From contig JAZKEU010000017.1 in the NCBI GenBank assembly GCA_040386775.1, positions 157,395-214,782 of the forward strand: DNA of 57,388 bases, given 5' to 3'. Source of the DNA: Bdellovibrionota bacterium (GTDB taxonomy: Bacteria > Bdellovibrionota > Bdellovibrionia > Bdellovibrionales > JAEYZS01). Each line of letters starts with the position of its first letter. The first letter of the stretch is position 1. The notes under the pieces are model-generated. The model saw only the letters and a program-made list of their open reading frames with translations. It did not search any database and was not told the origin of the DNA. The position numbers were made by a program, and so were the translations under genes. Below are positions 7,839 to 16,726 of this stretch, piece by piece.

Positions 7839-8984
7839 ATGTCAGGCGACAATTCAAAAAAATTAAAAAAAGGTGGAGTCCTCATCCGTGAAGGGGATGC
7901 CGTAGAAAATATCTATCTGATCAAGTCAGGTAGGGTTACACTTTTTGTAGAAAGAAGTGGAAAAAAAATTGAATTGGGTCAATTGAATGCAGGTCAAATC
8001 ATTGGAGAGAAGGCTCTCTTTGGTCCATCGAAGATGTCATTTTCTGTTCTTGCATCAAACGAAGTGACTTACCTTGAAGTTCCACTAAAGCTTATCGAGC
8101 CTATGTTTGCAGGTCTTTCTGGAATCATTAAAGGTGTTACAAAGGGTGTTGTGGATTCTCTCACAGACACGCGCAAGGCTCTTCAGTCTATCAAGATGGA
8201 AACAGATGCTATCCCGTGTGGTCAGAAGTTCATAGCAAAAGTTTTTGCTACAATTTACATGACAACAAACATGACAGGCACAAAGAAAGACGATTACGTT
8301 CAGGTTGCTTGGAATACTCTAAAGCTTTACTCAAACAGAATTTTTCTAGAGCCGCATTCAAGAGTTCTCTCAGTGATAGAAATTTTAACTAAATTAAAAT
8401 ATGCAGAGATGATTTATACTAAAAACGATGAAGGCGAAGAAGAATTTTCTGATATCAAATTCTTCAACGTAAAAATTATCGAAGAGTTTTCTGATTTTTA
8501 TCAGTATCAATTCTACAAGCCAGGTCGCAGTGAAGTTATCTATATTGATAAATTAGCCATGAAGATCGTAGGCGGATTGGTTGCCTTGAGTGAGAATGCT
8601 GAAGTGGATCACAAAAGAGCTGTGAATTTGGATTACGAACTACTGTTCCAAGATATGAAAGCCAAATTCAATATAGAACTTAAGACAAATCACTTTGAAC
8701 TCTTAGAGAAAAAAGGTTTGTTCGCTCAGAAAAAATCTAGAAATGACAAAGTTTTTTTGATGTTTGATAGAGAAGAATTCAAGCGTACACATATAATGTG
8801 GCAAATTATTCATGAGATCGATAAGTGGAATGACCTCGGCTATGTTAAAATGGTAGAAGAAGAGGAAAAAAAGACAGTTGCCACTGGAGGGATGGAATGT
8901 CCTTCTTGCTCTGGAGCAATTTCAGCAGAACACAAGTTCTGTCCTCACTGCGGCCAGAAAACTCAAAGCTCTGCTGCTGCCTGA
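7839..8984 (+). CDS. cyclic-nucleotide-binding domain protein with C-terminal zinc ribbon
   Basis: A 381-residue cytoplasmic protein. Residues 1 to about 115 form a CAP-type cyclic nucleotide-binding domain (GGVLIREGDAVENIYLIKSG, then LNAGQIIGEKALFG). The middle is a helical region with no recognised domain. Residues about 353-374 form a zinc ribbon with two CxxC pairs (ECPSCSGA and KFCPHCGQK). There is no clear DNA-binding HTH, so it is probably not a CRP-type transcription factor; it may be an adaptor responding to cAMP or c-di-GMP. The strand-exchange motif with conserved Arg is not obvious, so ligand binding is uncertain. Its 3' end overlaps the convergent nhaA gene by 22 nt. A second small CAP-domain protein lies at 43370. 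Confidence 0.8.
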   Translation: MSGDNSKKLKKGGVLIREGDAVENIYLIKSGRVTLFVERSGKKIELGQLNAGQIIGEKALFGPSKMSFSVLASNEVTYLEVPLKLIEPMFAGLSGIIKGVTKGVVDSLTDTRKALQSIKMETDAIPCGQKFIAKVFATIYMTTNMTGTKKDDYVQVAWNTLKLYSNRIFLEPHSRVLSVIEILTKLKYAEMIYTKNDEGEEEFSDIKFFNVKIIEEFSDFYQYQFYKPGRSEVIYIDKLAMKIVGGLVALSENAEVDHKRAVNLDYELLFQDMKAKFNIELKTNHFELLEKKGLFAQKKSRNDKVFLMFDREEFKRTHIMWQIIHEIDKWNDLGYVKMVEEEEKKTVATGGMECPSCSGAISAEHKFCPHCGQKTQSSAAA

Positions 8985-10132
8985 TTTCTTCTGCCCAATA
9001 AATATCTCAAAGAGAAATATCCTATAAAAGCTGCCAACAGAGACCCTGTGAGAATTCCTAGTTTTGCGTAGTCTTCTGTGGCAGTTCCGCCAAAAGACAA
9101 TCCATTGATAAATAGCGACATCGTAAACCCAATTCCTGCGATGAGGCCAACACCCGTCATCTCCAGCCAATCAATAGTGTCAGGCAATTTAGCTATTTTT
9201 AGTTTGCAGGCAACGAAACAGAAGATCAAAATTCCTAAGGGTTTTCCAATAACAAGTCCAAGCATTGCTCCTAAAGAAACACTGCTTTGAAAAATATCAG
9301 AAAAAGAAATGCCTTTCAAAACAAGTCCTGCATTGAAAAAAGCAAAAAGAGGCATGATAGAGAAGGTCACTATTGGATGAAGCGTATGGAGCCAGTGTGT
9401 GAGCGGTGTTGTTGAGCGCAATTCATTTTTCTCAAGCTCAAAAGGAGTTAGAAATGCCAAAATGACTCCCGCAATGGTCGCGTGAATTCCTGATTTAAAA
9501 ATCAAGAACCAACTTAGAATTCCTAGGGTGATGTAGACAAATCTATGGAGTGGAACAAATCGATTTAAAAGATAGATGATGCTAAAAGGAATGATGGACA
9601 AGAGGAGATGCAAGATAGAAAGTTGTTTTGTATAGAAGAGAGCGATCACAAGGATTGCACCAAGATCATCAACAATAGCAAGGGCCAATAAAAATATTTT
9701 TAACTCTGCAGGAACTCGTTTTCCGAGTAAGGTGAGCACACCTACTGCAAATGCAATATCTGTAGCCATGGGAATAGCCCAACCATGCTTATCGAGGGAG
9801 TCATTGGCATTCAATAAAAAATATATTAGAGCGGGAACGATCATTCCTCCGAGAGCCCCAAAAATGGCTAAAGAAGATTTTTTACGATCAGAAAGTTCCC
9901 CTTGAAAAATTTCTTTTTTAATTTCTAATCCCACAACATAAAAGAATATTGCCATGAGAGCGTCATTCACGATGTGATGAAGTGTCCATCCAAAGACTTC
10001 GAAATTAATAAAATAAAAATAGGAGTCACTTAAGGCAGAGTTAGAAAGTATGAGAGCGAGAGTCGCAGTGAACAGCAGGAGAATTCCTCCTGCCGCTTCA
10101 TTATTAAAAAATTCTTCAAGTCTCTTATTCAT
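8963..10132 (-). CDS. nhaA: Na+/H+ antiporter NhaA
   Basis: A 389-residue inner-membrane antiporter that exports Na+ in exchange for about two H+ in pH and salt homeostasis. NhaA hallmarks include FFNNEAAGGILLLF at the N-terminus, MATDIAFAVGVL, the two ion-binding aspartates in ALAIVDDLGAI, GIHATIAGVILAF and GIGFTMSLFINGLSF. About 12 hydrophobic segments are present and the length is normal for the family. It lies 21 nt downstream of dps on the same strand, so the two may be co-transcribed. No clear Shine-Dalgarno sequence precedes ATG 10132. The convergent overlap with the preceding gene leaves no room for an independent terminator. Confidence 0.95.
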   Translation of the reverse strand: MNKRLEEFFNNEAAGGILLLFTATLALILSNSALSDSYFYFINFEVFGWTLHHIVNDALMAIFFYVVGLEIKKEIFQGELSDRKKSSLAIFGALGGMIVPALIYFLLNANDSLDKHGWAIPMATDIAFAVGVLTLLGKRVPAELKIFLLALAIVDDLGAILVIALFYTKQLSILHLLLSIIPFSIIYLLNRFVPLHRFVYITLGILSWFLIFKSGIHATIAGVILAFLTPFELEKNELRSTTPLTHWLHTLHPIVTFSIMPLFAFFNAGLVLKGISFSDIFQSSVSLGAMLGLVIGKPLGILIFCFVACKLKIAKLPDTIDWLEMTGVGLIAGIGFTMSLFINGLSFGGTATEDYAKLGILTGSLLAAFIGYFSLRYLLGRRNQAAAEL

Positions 10133-10153
10133 TACATTAGTTAATACTAAAAA

Positions 10154-10624
10154 TTAATCAGCGACAAGGCTTCTCAGCATCCAGGCAGTTTTTTCGTGAA
10201 GTTGTATTCTTTGAGTCAAAAGATCAAGAGTCGCCTCATCACTTCCTTTTTCTGCAGCCGGGAAAACCGATCTTGCTGTTTTTGCTACCGTCTCGTGAGC
10301 GTGAACTAAGTTTTTGATCATGTCATGAGCAGAAGGAATACCTTCCTCTTCTTTGATTTTTGTGAGTTTTGCATATTGAGCATATGTTCCTGGAGCATAA
10401 AATCCTAGAGCTCGAATTCTTTCTGCAATGTTATCCACAGCAAGTGCAAGCTCATTGTAATGTTGTTCAAACATCAGATGAAGAGTTTGAAACATCGGCC
10501 CTGTCACGTTCCAATGATAGTTGTGCGTTTTTAAATAAAGCGAATAAGAATCTGCTAAAAAATGAGATAAACCATCTGCAATTTCTTTTCTTGATGCATC
10601 CGGTATTCCAATGTCAATTTTCAT
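10154..10624 (-). CDS. dps: Dps-family ferritin-like DNA-protection protein
   Basis: A 156-residue four-helix-bundle protein of the Dps group. These form dodecamers that oxidise Fe2+ with H2O2, store iron and shield DNA. Inter-subunit ferroxidase-site residues are visible in [15 protein letters not shown] (His and Trp) and in [23 protein letters not shown] (Asp and Glu). RBS AGGAG lies before ATG 10624. It lies upstream of nhaA in what may be a stress operon. OxyR- or Fur-type control is usual for the family, but no operator was identified here. Confidence 0.93.
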   Translation of the reverse strand: MKIDIGIPDASRKEIADGLSHFLADSYSLYLKTHNYHWNVTGPMFQTLHLMFEQHYNELALAVDNIAERIRALGFYAPGTYAQYAKLTKIKEEEGIPSAHDMIKNLVHAHETVAKTARSVFPAAEKGSDEATLDLLTQRIQLHEKTAWMLRSLVAD

Positions 10625-10688
10625 ATAAAGTACTCCTGTTATAAAAATGTAAATACATAAGAACCTTGGCTCTTAATGCATCAGGATA

Positions 10689-12074
10689 TCAAGAAACTTT
10701 TTTTGAATCACCAGATTTTTTGGGTTGTGGCTTATTCTTATTGTTTTTTCCCCTGATAAAGAGTGGCTGTGAAAAGAAATCCACTCTTGAGAGTCTAAGT
10801 CCTGAGGGCTTTAGCATGATCCAATTGCGAATAAGAGTAACATTCTGTGAGAGGTCGGGGAATTGGAATAAAGCGAGGAATCTGAGTCCTGTAGAGGCGC
10901 AAAACACGATCATGTAGGCTTGGTAGTTTGCACCGAAATATTTAAATACAAACCCCGCGATCACAGAACCAACGATAATGCAGAGGGTTTGAGCAAAGTT
11001 GAAAAATGTAAGAGCCTCTGTTCTTTCCTTTTGTGGAATTTGATTAAAGAGAATGAGAAATGTTATCAATTCATACATTCCCCACATGAAGCCAGATGTC
11101 GCCTGCATAATGGCTAAATACACTGGATCTTGACTCACGGTCCATACAAGAGGAAGAGGAATAATGCCAAGTGTAGCAAAAAATAAAGTTCTTTGTGGAC
11201 CAACACTTTCAATTATTTTTTTTGTTATAGGTTGAGCAATAATTTTTGCTACAAAAGAACTCGCAAGCATAATCATATATGTGCGATAAGAAAATTGAAG
11301 TTCTTTAAGCATAAAAGGATTAAAGAATGCAGCCGAAAAATAAACGCCAAATTGAAATATAAAAATAAACTTCAGAGTTCTGGCATAATCTCTTTTCCAA
11401 ATCGTTTTGCAAACGTGACGAAATGAAAATTTCTCAATTGATGCAGTCATATCTTCGTTTTCAGTATGAAGAGAAAGAAGATATGAAGATATAATCCTCA
11501 AAACTCCAGAAACAACGAAAATGCCGAAGAAGGCCTTAAGGATTGTATTTTGATCAGAAAATACATGCAGAATTAATCCTCCGGTGACGAGCCCAATAAA
11601 AACACAAGAAGAACTGAGCATCGATCTGCTAGAGAAAAACTTCAGTCGAGAATGTTCTGGAACAATCTTTGTCATCCAAGAATTCCACGCAGGCCCTGTC
11701 GACATCCCTCCAGCCCAATAGAAGGCTGCGATAATAAATAATACTTCGACCGGAACCGGAATGAACGTTGTCATAGCTAAAGCAAATAAACTTATTCCTT
11801 GTAGGAATGAAGTTTTTGTAACCCATTTCCTATAAGATTTTAAACGAAACACTCCGTAAGGAGACGCGAGCTGAAGAATTGCTCCCGCGAAAAGTGGAAT
11901 TGTAGAAATCAAACTTGCAGAGAGCTGCGAAAAACCTTTCGTCAAAACGAAGGCCGCAATGTAAGTTTCTCCAAGTCCCACCATAAAGCTGTAAGAGCAC
12001 CCGTCGAGGATGCTGTAGCGTAAATTTTTTTGAGTCAGATTTTTTTCTATACTGATTTGGGATTCCACTTGCAC
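10689..12074 (-). CDS. major facilitator superfamily transporter
   Basis: A 461-residue integral membrane protein with about 12 hydrophobic helices. MFS features include YSFMVGLGETYIAAFVL in TM1, FRLKSYRKWVTK in the loop between TM2 and TM3, and a duplicated two-halves organisation with a basic central loop (ENEDMTASIEKFSFRHVCK). The tail is Lys/Asn-rich (RGKNNKNKPQPKKSG). The start is GTG 12074, with a second in-frame GTG at 12068; the choice is uncertain. Substrate cannot be predicted. It stands alone, with 64 nt to dps downstream and a terminator at 12176-12209 belonging to the gene upstream. Confidence 0.85.
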   Translation of the reverse strand: MQVESQISIEKNLTQKNLRYSILDGCSYSFMVGLGETYIAAFVLTKGFSQLSASLISTIPLFAGAILQLASPYGVFRLKSYRKWVTKTSFLQGISLFALAMTTFIPVPVEVLFIIAAFYWAGGMSTGPAWNSWMTKIVPEHSRLKFFSSRSMLSSSCVFIGLVTGGLILHVFSDQNTILKAFFGIFVVSGVLRIISSYLLSLHTENEDMTASIEKFSFRHVCKTIWKRDYARTLKFIFIFQFGVYFSAAFFNPFMLKELQFSYRTYMIMLASSFVAKIIAQPITKKIIESVGPQRTLFFATLGIIPLPLVWTVSQDPVYLAIMQATSGFMWGMYELITFLILFNQIPQKERTEALTFFNFAQTLCIIVGSVIAGFVFKYFGANYQAYMIVFCASTGLRFLALFQFPDLSQNVTLIRNWIMLKPSGLRLSRVDFFSQPLFIRGKNNKNKPQPKKSGDSKKVS

Positions 12075-12175
12075 CTGTTTGTAGCGTGAGTCGATTTGCC
12101 GATCTGTAGAGTGATCGACCTAGTCGCTATAGGTATAGGATATTTCAAAGTGTGTAGATTCGTAAGGTGTGCAGG

Positions 12176-12209
12176 ACCAAAAAAGAAAAGGCCAGACAAT
12201 TGTCCAGCC
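12176..12209 (-). terminator. Rho-independent terminator of the response regulator gene
   Basis: On the minus strand, GGCUGGAC / GUCUGGCC pair as an 8-bp stem (two G-U wobbles) around AAUU at 12209-12190, followed by a T-rich run to about 12176. It lies about 50 nt past the stop codon at 12260. Confidence 0.75.
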
Positions 12210-12259
12210 TTAACCTTTACTGATGTTGGTGCATATTCTTAGATGCTAATCACTAAAGA

Positions 12260-13000
12260 TTAGTAAAGCTGTGCGATTCCTCCAACATCAGCTCTAAGTA
12301 AAGGGTCATGCTTCTCCACATGAAAACGGTATCCGCTGCCATGAACAGATTGTACATAGTTAGAGTATGGTTCTAATTTCTTTCTTAGTTTGCTCACGTG
12401 TGTGTCGACTGAACGTGTGTAAACATGAATATTCTCTCCCCATACGTGATTTAAGATTTCATCACGTGAGAAAACTTTTCCAGGTGCCTTTGCAAACATC
12501 AATAAAATTTTGAACTCAATAGGTGTTAACTCGATACGATCTGAATCGGGCTGACCTTTGATTCTGATTGATTGAGTCGATTTGTTGATTTCGATTTCTC
12601 CGGTTTTAATAATATCAGCTTGAACAGCTTCCTTTTGTTTTTTACGCATCTTGCCTTCGATACGAGCTTTTAATTCCAATGGATCAAATGGTTTTGGGAT
12701 GTAATCATCTGCGCCCACTGAGAAGCCAAGGACTTTGTCTGATACAGAATTTTTCGCTGTTAAAAAGATAACAGGGATTTGCGACAGCGTTTCGTCTGTT
12801 TGTAAAACAGAGCATAATCTAAAGCCGTCACCATCTGGGAGCATCACATCAAGAAGTATTAAATCAAAAGGGTGCTGTTTTACCAACTCCATTGCCTCTT
12901 GTAAATTTTGGGCCCAGTGTAGTTCATTTGAGCCACCGATGGCGCGATCAACCAGTTGATATGAATCCACTGAATCTTCGACTAATAAAATTTTATTCAT
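12260..13000 (-). CDS. OmpR/PhoB-family response regulator (orphan)
   Basis: A 246-residue two-domain regulator. The receiver domain (1 to about 120) has the acidic pair ED at 8-9, phospho-acceptor Asp51 in LILLDVMLPDGDGF, switch Thr in FLTAK and Lys in DYIPKPF. The winged-helix effector domain (about 135-235) has IELTPIEFKILLMFAKAPG and the recognition region YTRSVDTHVSKLRKKL. RBS AAAGGAG sits upstream of ATG 13000. No histidine kinase is adjacent, so its input is unknown. The 276 nt upstream to 13276 contain no gene and carry the palindrome at 13190-13209, a possible operator. Confidence 0.92.
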   Translation of the reverse strand: MNKILLVEDSVDSYQLVDRAIGGSNELHWAQNLQEAMELVKQHPFDLILLDVMLPDGDGFRLCSVLQTDETLSQIPVIFLTAKNSVSDKVLGFSVGADDYIPKPFDPLELKARIEGKMRKKQKEAVQADIIKTGEIEINKSTQSIRIKGQPDSDRIELTPIEFKILLMFAKAPGKVFSRDEILNHVWGENIHVYTRSVDTHVSKLRKKLEPYSNYVQSVHGSGYRFHVEKHDPLLRADVGGIAQLY

Positions 13001-13189
13001 TTAATAACTCCTTTAAAAATAAAACATCCGTTGTTACATGTAAGGTAGCGTGTCATACGTACACATACATGAAGTTTTGAACATATTCATTATCAAGTAG
13101 GCATCTAAAATTACCAATATATTAATTGTTTAGAATCGCACACATTCCATAAAAATAAGTTTAAACACCTGATTTTATTAGCAAAAACT

Positions 13190-13209
13190 ATCTACACATA
13201 TGTGTAGAT
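13190..13209. promoter_or_regulatory. 20-bp perfect palindrome in the response regulator upstream region
   Basis: ATCTACACAT is followed directly by its reverse complement ATGTGTAGAT. It lies 190 nt upstream of the response regulator start and 67 nt past the stop of the PilZ gene. On the minus strand it is followed by AGTTTTTGC, so it is either a weak terminator for the PilZ gene or an operator. The half TGTGTAGAT recurs at 12151-12159. Confidence 0.5.
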
Positions 13210-13276
13210 GGAAGTATGAAATCATAACATATGCTGTACATTATTGAGACATTTTTTGAAAGATTTAGAGATTTTT

Positions 13277-14113
13277 TTATGACTCTTTATTTGCTTTTGG
13301 AGTGGATCTAATGATGGCTTGACCACGAATTTCTGGTTGAGGCAGAAGTCCTTTGCCTTTGACGGCACCTTTTATCCACTGCTTGAAACTGTCCTTCAAG
13401 TTTGGGCGTTCAGTTCTTAGCGGATAACCTTGAACTGTCAGTTGATCAATCACTTTGTTGAGTTCATTTTGCGAAGGAGAAACTTTTGTGAAGAATGTTC
13501 CGAATCCTTCTATACCTTTGAATACGACTTGAACTTCCATCATGAATTTTTTCTGAAATAATTCGAAAGAGACATTAAAAATATCTCCTCGCGAAAAATC
13601 GAGAGTGGTTTCAATCATTCCTCCGCCTTCTGAAATATTTCGTATTGTTCCAGTAGAAGTGGAATTTTTGGTTTCAATAAGAGTAGGGACATCCACTAAA
13701 TATCTTGGCTTTTGTTCCCACCATCGGAGAGAGGGCTTTAGATAAACGTTTCTGACTGAGGGAAGTAAGAAATAACAGAAGATAATGACATTCACAGTTT
13801 CAAGAATTAAGAATGTTTGAAGAGGAAGTTTTGGTGAGGTCGCCCACTCTTGAATTAGCAAAATACTCGTTGCTAGAGTGAAAGCCATCAATAAAAAATA
13901 ACTCCACTTCCTAAATTTAAGAATAGATAAACCCGTAATAAGAGGAAGAAGCATCCAGAAGATATTTTCTAGAATATGTTTGTTCACAAACAAATATTCG
14001 AGATAATCAAAAAAGAGAACTCCATTTAGCTGCGCGCTAAAATAAATATTAAAGATAGGCGCAAAAATATGGATTAAAGCGATTATAATGATGGGCCATG
14101 GTCTTACTCTCAT
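13277..14113 (-). CDS. membrane protein with C-terminal PilZ-like domain
   Basis: A 278-residue protein: four hydrophobic segments in residues 1 to about 120 (WPIIIIALIHIFAPIF, ILENIFWMLLPLITGL and others), then a soluble PilZ-like domain. In the PilZ part, RYLVDVP stands where the family has RxxxR, so the second Arg is missing, while GTIRNISEGGGMIET fits (D/N)xSxxG. PilZ proteins bind c-di-GMP and adjust motility or envelope functions; loss of one Arg may weaken binding. ATG 14113 is preferred over TTG 14122. An HD-GYP phosphodiesterase at 37306 could act on the same messenger. Confidence 0.75.
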   Translation of the reverse strand: MRVRPWPIIIIALIHIFAPIFNIYFSAQLNGVLFFDYLEYLFVNKHILENIFWMLLPLITGLSILKFRKWSYFLLMAFTLATSILLIQEWATSPKLPLQTFLILETVNVIIFCYFLLPSVRNVYLKPSLRWWEQKPRYLVDVPTLIETKNSTSTGTIRNISEGGGMIETTLDFSRGDIFNVSFELFQKKFMMEVQVVFKGIEGFGTFFTKVSPSQNELNKVIDQLTVQGYPLRTERPNLKDSFKQWIKGAVKGKGLLPQPEIRGQAIIRSTPKANKES

Positions 14114-14292
14114 ATATTTCAATTATGAGAACATGGATCTTGAACGTCAAGAAAGTACTTCTAATCGGCTAGGACCTATGCTAGAACACTACCCATGAAC
14201 ATTATCGCCATGTTCAGACCAGGTCTAAGAGTACGGTTTTCGTTTCCCAGGGCCTTTTAATTTGGCGAGATTTTATCTAACAGGAGGCCCAA

Positions 14293-14655
14293 ATGGCTAA
14301 GAAGTTATACGTAGGGAATTTACCTTACTCGGTTCAGGACCAAGATCTTGAGCAATTATTCGGACAAGCTGGAACAGTAGCATCAGCAAGAGTAATCACT
14401 GACCGTGATTCAGGCAGAAGCAAAGGTTTTGGTTTTGTTGAAATGGAAGACGATCAAGCAGCTATTGATTGTGTTGAGCGTTTTAACGGTCAAGATTTTC
14501 AAGGCAGAGCTTTGAAAGTTTCTGAAGCTAAACCACAAGAAGGTGGCGGACGCAGCGGCGGTGGCGGCGGCGGACGTGGTGGATTCGGTGGTGGTGGCGG
14601 ACGCAGCGGCGGTGGCGGCGGCGGACGTGGCGATCGTTTCAACAGTGAGTACTAA
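14293..14655 (+). CDS. Gly-rich RRM RNA-binding protein
   Basis: A 120-residue protein with one RRM domain (residues 1 to about 78). RNP2 is LYVGNL and RNP1 is KGFGFVEM. A Gly/Arg tail (RSGGGGGGRGGFGGGGGRSG) follows. Such proteins in bacteria are often cold-induced RNA chaperones. RBS ACAGGAGG lies 5 nt before ATG. The tail is encoded by a perfect 38-bp tandem-type repeat (14542-14579 and 14593-14630), making it much more GC-rich than its surroundings. The 5' leader of over 100 nt could hold cold-responsive structure, but none was demonstrated. A strong terminator follows. Confidence 0.93.
   Translation: MAKKLYVGNLPYSVQDQDLEQLFGQAGTVASARVITDRDSGRSKGFGFVEMEDDQAAIDCVERFNGQDFQGRALKVSEAKPQEGGGRSGGGGGGRGGFGGGGGRSGGGGGGRGDRFNSEY
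14542..14630 (+). repeat. 38-bp perfect direct repeat in the RRM gene tail
   Basis: Two identical 38-bp copies (14542-14579 and 14593-14630) are separated by 13 nt. The 51-nt offset equals 17 codons, so the duplication preserves frame and doubles the RSGGGGGGRG module. Confidence 0.9.
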
Positions 14656-14702
14656 TTTACTTTCTTAAGACAGTAACCAATCTGAAATGTTCAAAACATT
14701 AA

Positions 14703-14733
14703 GAAAAGCTTCTCGAAAGGGAAGCTTTTTTTA
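14703..14733 (+). terminator. Rho-independent terminator after the RRM gene
   Basis: The arms AAAGCTTC and GAAGCTTT flank a short loop and are followed by a run of T. It lies about 50 nt after the RRM gene stop and just before greB. Confidence 0.85.
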
Positions 14734-14752
14734 TTTATGAAATGAGTAAACC

Positions 14753-15238
14753 ATGTCGAGCTTTAAAAAAAACTACATTACAAAAGAAGGTGCAGAAGCT
14801 CTTAGACAAGAGTATCAGCATCTTTTTCATGTAGAGAGACCAAAGCTTGTAACGACCGTTGCCTGGGCTGCGAGTAATGGCGATCGTTCAGAAAATGCAG
14901 ACTATATCTATGGTAAAAGAAGATTGAGAGAAATTGATCGTAGGCTCGGTCATCTGAATGACAAACTGTCGCGTGCAGAAGTAGTGGATATTTCCACACT
15001 CAAATCAGATAAAATTATTTTTGGTGCCGTTGTAGAAATTGAAGACGAAGAAGGTAATGCATTTAAATATCAAATTGTCGGTGAAGATGAGATTGATGCT
15101 GAGAAAGGCAAGATGAGTTGGAAATCGCCAGTAGGAAAAGCTCTGTTGGGGAAAAAAATCGATGAAGAAGTCGAGGTTAAAACTCCGAACGGTATAAAGA
15201 TCTATACCGTTCTAAAGTTTTACTTTAAAAATCTATGA
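14753..15238 (+). CDS. greB: transcription elongation factor GreB
   Basis: A 161-residue Gre factor that enters the RNA polymerase secondary channel and stimulates cleavage of backtracked RNA. The N-terminal coiled coil contains the tip acidic region WAASNGDRSENADYIYGKRRLREIDRR, closer to GreB than GreA. The C-terminal FKBP-like domain shows IVGEDEIDAEKGKMSWKSPVGKALLGK. Start ATG 14753 gives the expected KNYITKEGAEALRQE beginning. It has its own transcription start region after the RRM terminator. A convergent lipoprotein gene ends 5 nt beyond it. Confidence 0.9.
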   Translation: MSSFKKNYITKEGAEALRQEYQHLFHVERPKLVTTVAWAASNGDRSENADYIYGKRRLREIDRRLGHLNDKLSRAEVVDISTLKSDKIIFGAVVEIEDEEGNAFKYQIVGEDEIDAEKGKMSWKSPVGKALLGKKIDEEVEVKTPNGIKIYTVLKFYFKNL

Positions 15239-15243
15239 ATAAA

Positions 15244-15612
15244 TTATTCGCATTTGAATCCAGAATTTTCTAAATTGCCTTTGATTTTTTCTTTTACAGA
15301 TTCGCAATGTGCAGTTCCGTTTCCAGAGTTTGCAGGCGTTGTGGTTTGGTCAAACTTTGTATAGGAAAGTTCGCAACCACCATCTTTCGTGATTACTTCT
15401 AATGATCTTGTGTCAGATCCACTTTTGCAAACTAGAGATCCTGCTTGTTTGGCGGCAGCTGCTTTTGTGGTGGCTCCTTTTGCATCTTTTTTCGTGTCTT
15501 TTTTGTTAGCTTCTTGTTTGGTCGTTGCGGCAGGTGTTGTTGTTTTTTCTTTTGAAGAGCAAGATACAAAGAATAAGCTCAATGCCAATAACGATGCGAT
15601 TTTTAATTTCAC
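15244..15612 (-). CDS. small Lys/Ala-rich lipoprotein
   Basis: A 122-residue protein with lipobox FFVSC (Cys18) after a hydrophobic signal. It has a low-complexity Lys/Ala/Thr linker (KKDTKKDAKGATTKAAAAKQ) that could cross or interact with peptidoglycan, then a small domain with four Cys (LVCKSGSD, GGCELSY, AHCESV, FKCE) that could form two disulfides. The start codon is GTG 15612, chosen because TGGAGG lies just upstream. Function unknown. Transcribed convergently with greB. Confidence 0.75.
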   Translation of the reverse strand: MKLKIASLLALSLFFVSCSSKEKTTTPAATTKQEANKKDTKKDAKGATTKAAAAKQAGSLVCKSGSDTRSLEVITKDGGCELSYTKFDQTTTPANSGNGTAHCESVKEKIKGNLENSGFKCE

Positions 15613-15694
15613 GGATATCCTCCAGGATGTGTTTAAGATTACGTTAGTAAATATGAAGATTTATGATAAGTAGGAAGATAGGGATAAGTCAAAA

Positions 15695-16600
15695 ATGAAA
15701 AAGCTTTTTTACGCGGTTGTGTTGATATTTTTATCAATTGGTCTAGTTTTCTATTTTTTTACGCTGCAAACGTTTCAACAAATTGAAATTGCGAGAATGA
15801 AATGGGCCGGTGTCTCCAGTATTGTGGATACGAATTTTCATTATTTTGAGAAAAACAACTGCACGGATGAAAAAAACTGTCAGTGCGTGCTCTTAATCCA
15901 TGGCTTGGGTGATTTTGCTCTCACTTGGAGAAACATGCTTTCAGAGCCAAAGTCTTCTTTTGCTAAAAACATTCACTTTTTTGCCCCAAATCTTCCGGGC
16001 TCCTTATCTAGTCCCAAGCTTAAATCACAAGATGATTATAATGTGCAGAATATGGCGCGCTTGGTATCCGAGGCTTTTATTCCAAAATGCGATTCATGGA
16101 TTGTGGTGGGAAACAGTTACGGTGGATGGATGGCAGTATTCATGGCCCTGAATTTGAAACAAATAAAAGGGCTGTTGTTGCTAGCTCCCGCTGGCCTCAA
16201 AAAAGACTATGGATATCTTACAGATTATTTTTTAAATCCCACCGTCGAAGGAGCGAGAGGGTTTTATAAAAAACTATATTATAACCCTAAAGATGTTCCT
16301 GATTTTATTTTTGAAAGAGTAGTGACAAGATTAAAAACGCAAACTGTAATTGAGCAACTCAAATCGATAACAAATGCGGATTATTTAGAACTGCATCTTC
16401 CTAGAATTCAAATTCCTGTAAGCTATGTTTGGGGAGACGCAGATCAAGTAATTCCTGCGGAGTGGTCGGAGAGCTATGTTAGAGCCACGCCAAACTCTCA
16501 TTACAAGCTTTTAAAAAACTGCGGCCACGTACCGCAAAAAGAATGCTTTTCGGAAGTCTTATCTGAGTTGAATGCGCTTTTATTGCAGGCAGTGCCTTAA
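15695..16600 (+). CDS. membrane-anchored alpha/beta hydrolase
   Basis: A 301-residue serine hydrolase. An uncleaved N-terminal hydrophobic segment (LFYAVVLIFLSIGLVFYFF) probably anchors it on the periplasmic side. The fold motifs are VLLIHGLGDFALTW (oxyanion region), the nucleophile elbow GNSYGG with Ser, acid Asp in WGDADQVIP and catalytic His in LKNCGHVP. A cysteine pair (NNCTDEKNCQC) near residue 60 suggests disulfides, consistent with export. It resembles lipase or C-C bond hydrolase subfamilies, but the substrate cannot be told. No neighbour suggests a pathway. Confidence 0.85.
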   Translation: MKKLFYAVVLIFLSIGLVFYFFTLQTFQQIEIARMKWAGVSSIVDTNFHYFEKNNCTDEKNCQCVLLIHGLGDFALTWRNMLSEPKSSFAKNIHFFAPNLPGSLSSPKLKSQDDYNVQNMARLVSEAFIPKCDSWIVVGNSYGGWMAVFMALNLKQIKGLLLLAPAGLKKDYGYLTDYFLNPTVEGARGFYKKLYYNPKDVPDFIFERVVTRLKTQTVIEQLKSITNADYLELHLPRIQIPVSYVWGDADQVIPAEWSESYVRATPNSHYKLLKNCGHVPQKECFSEVLSELNALLLQAVP

Positions 16601-16726
16601 ATGAAAGTAAGCTGAGAATAAGCTGTTCACGGAATCAACACTCAAATCCAATTTTTACATAAACCAGAATCCCGATTGTGATTTGCAGGCAAAACATTCA
16701 AAATGCTCTAAAGCGTGGGGTAACGT

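Noticed and set aside
12151-12159. TGTGTAGAT as a second operator for the palindrome at 13190
   Set aside because: A 9-bp half-match alone in about 1 kb is not strong enough to list as a site; it is mentioned only in the palindrome entry and its finding.
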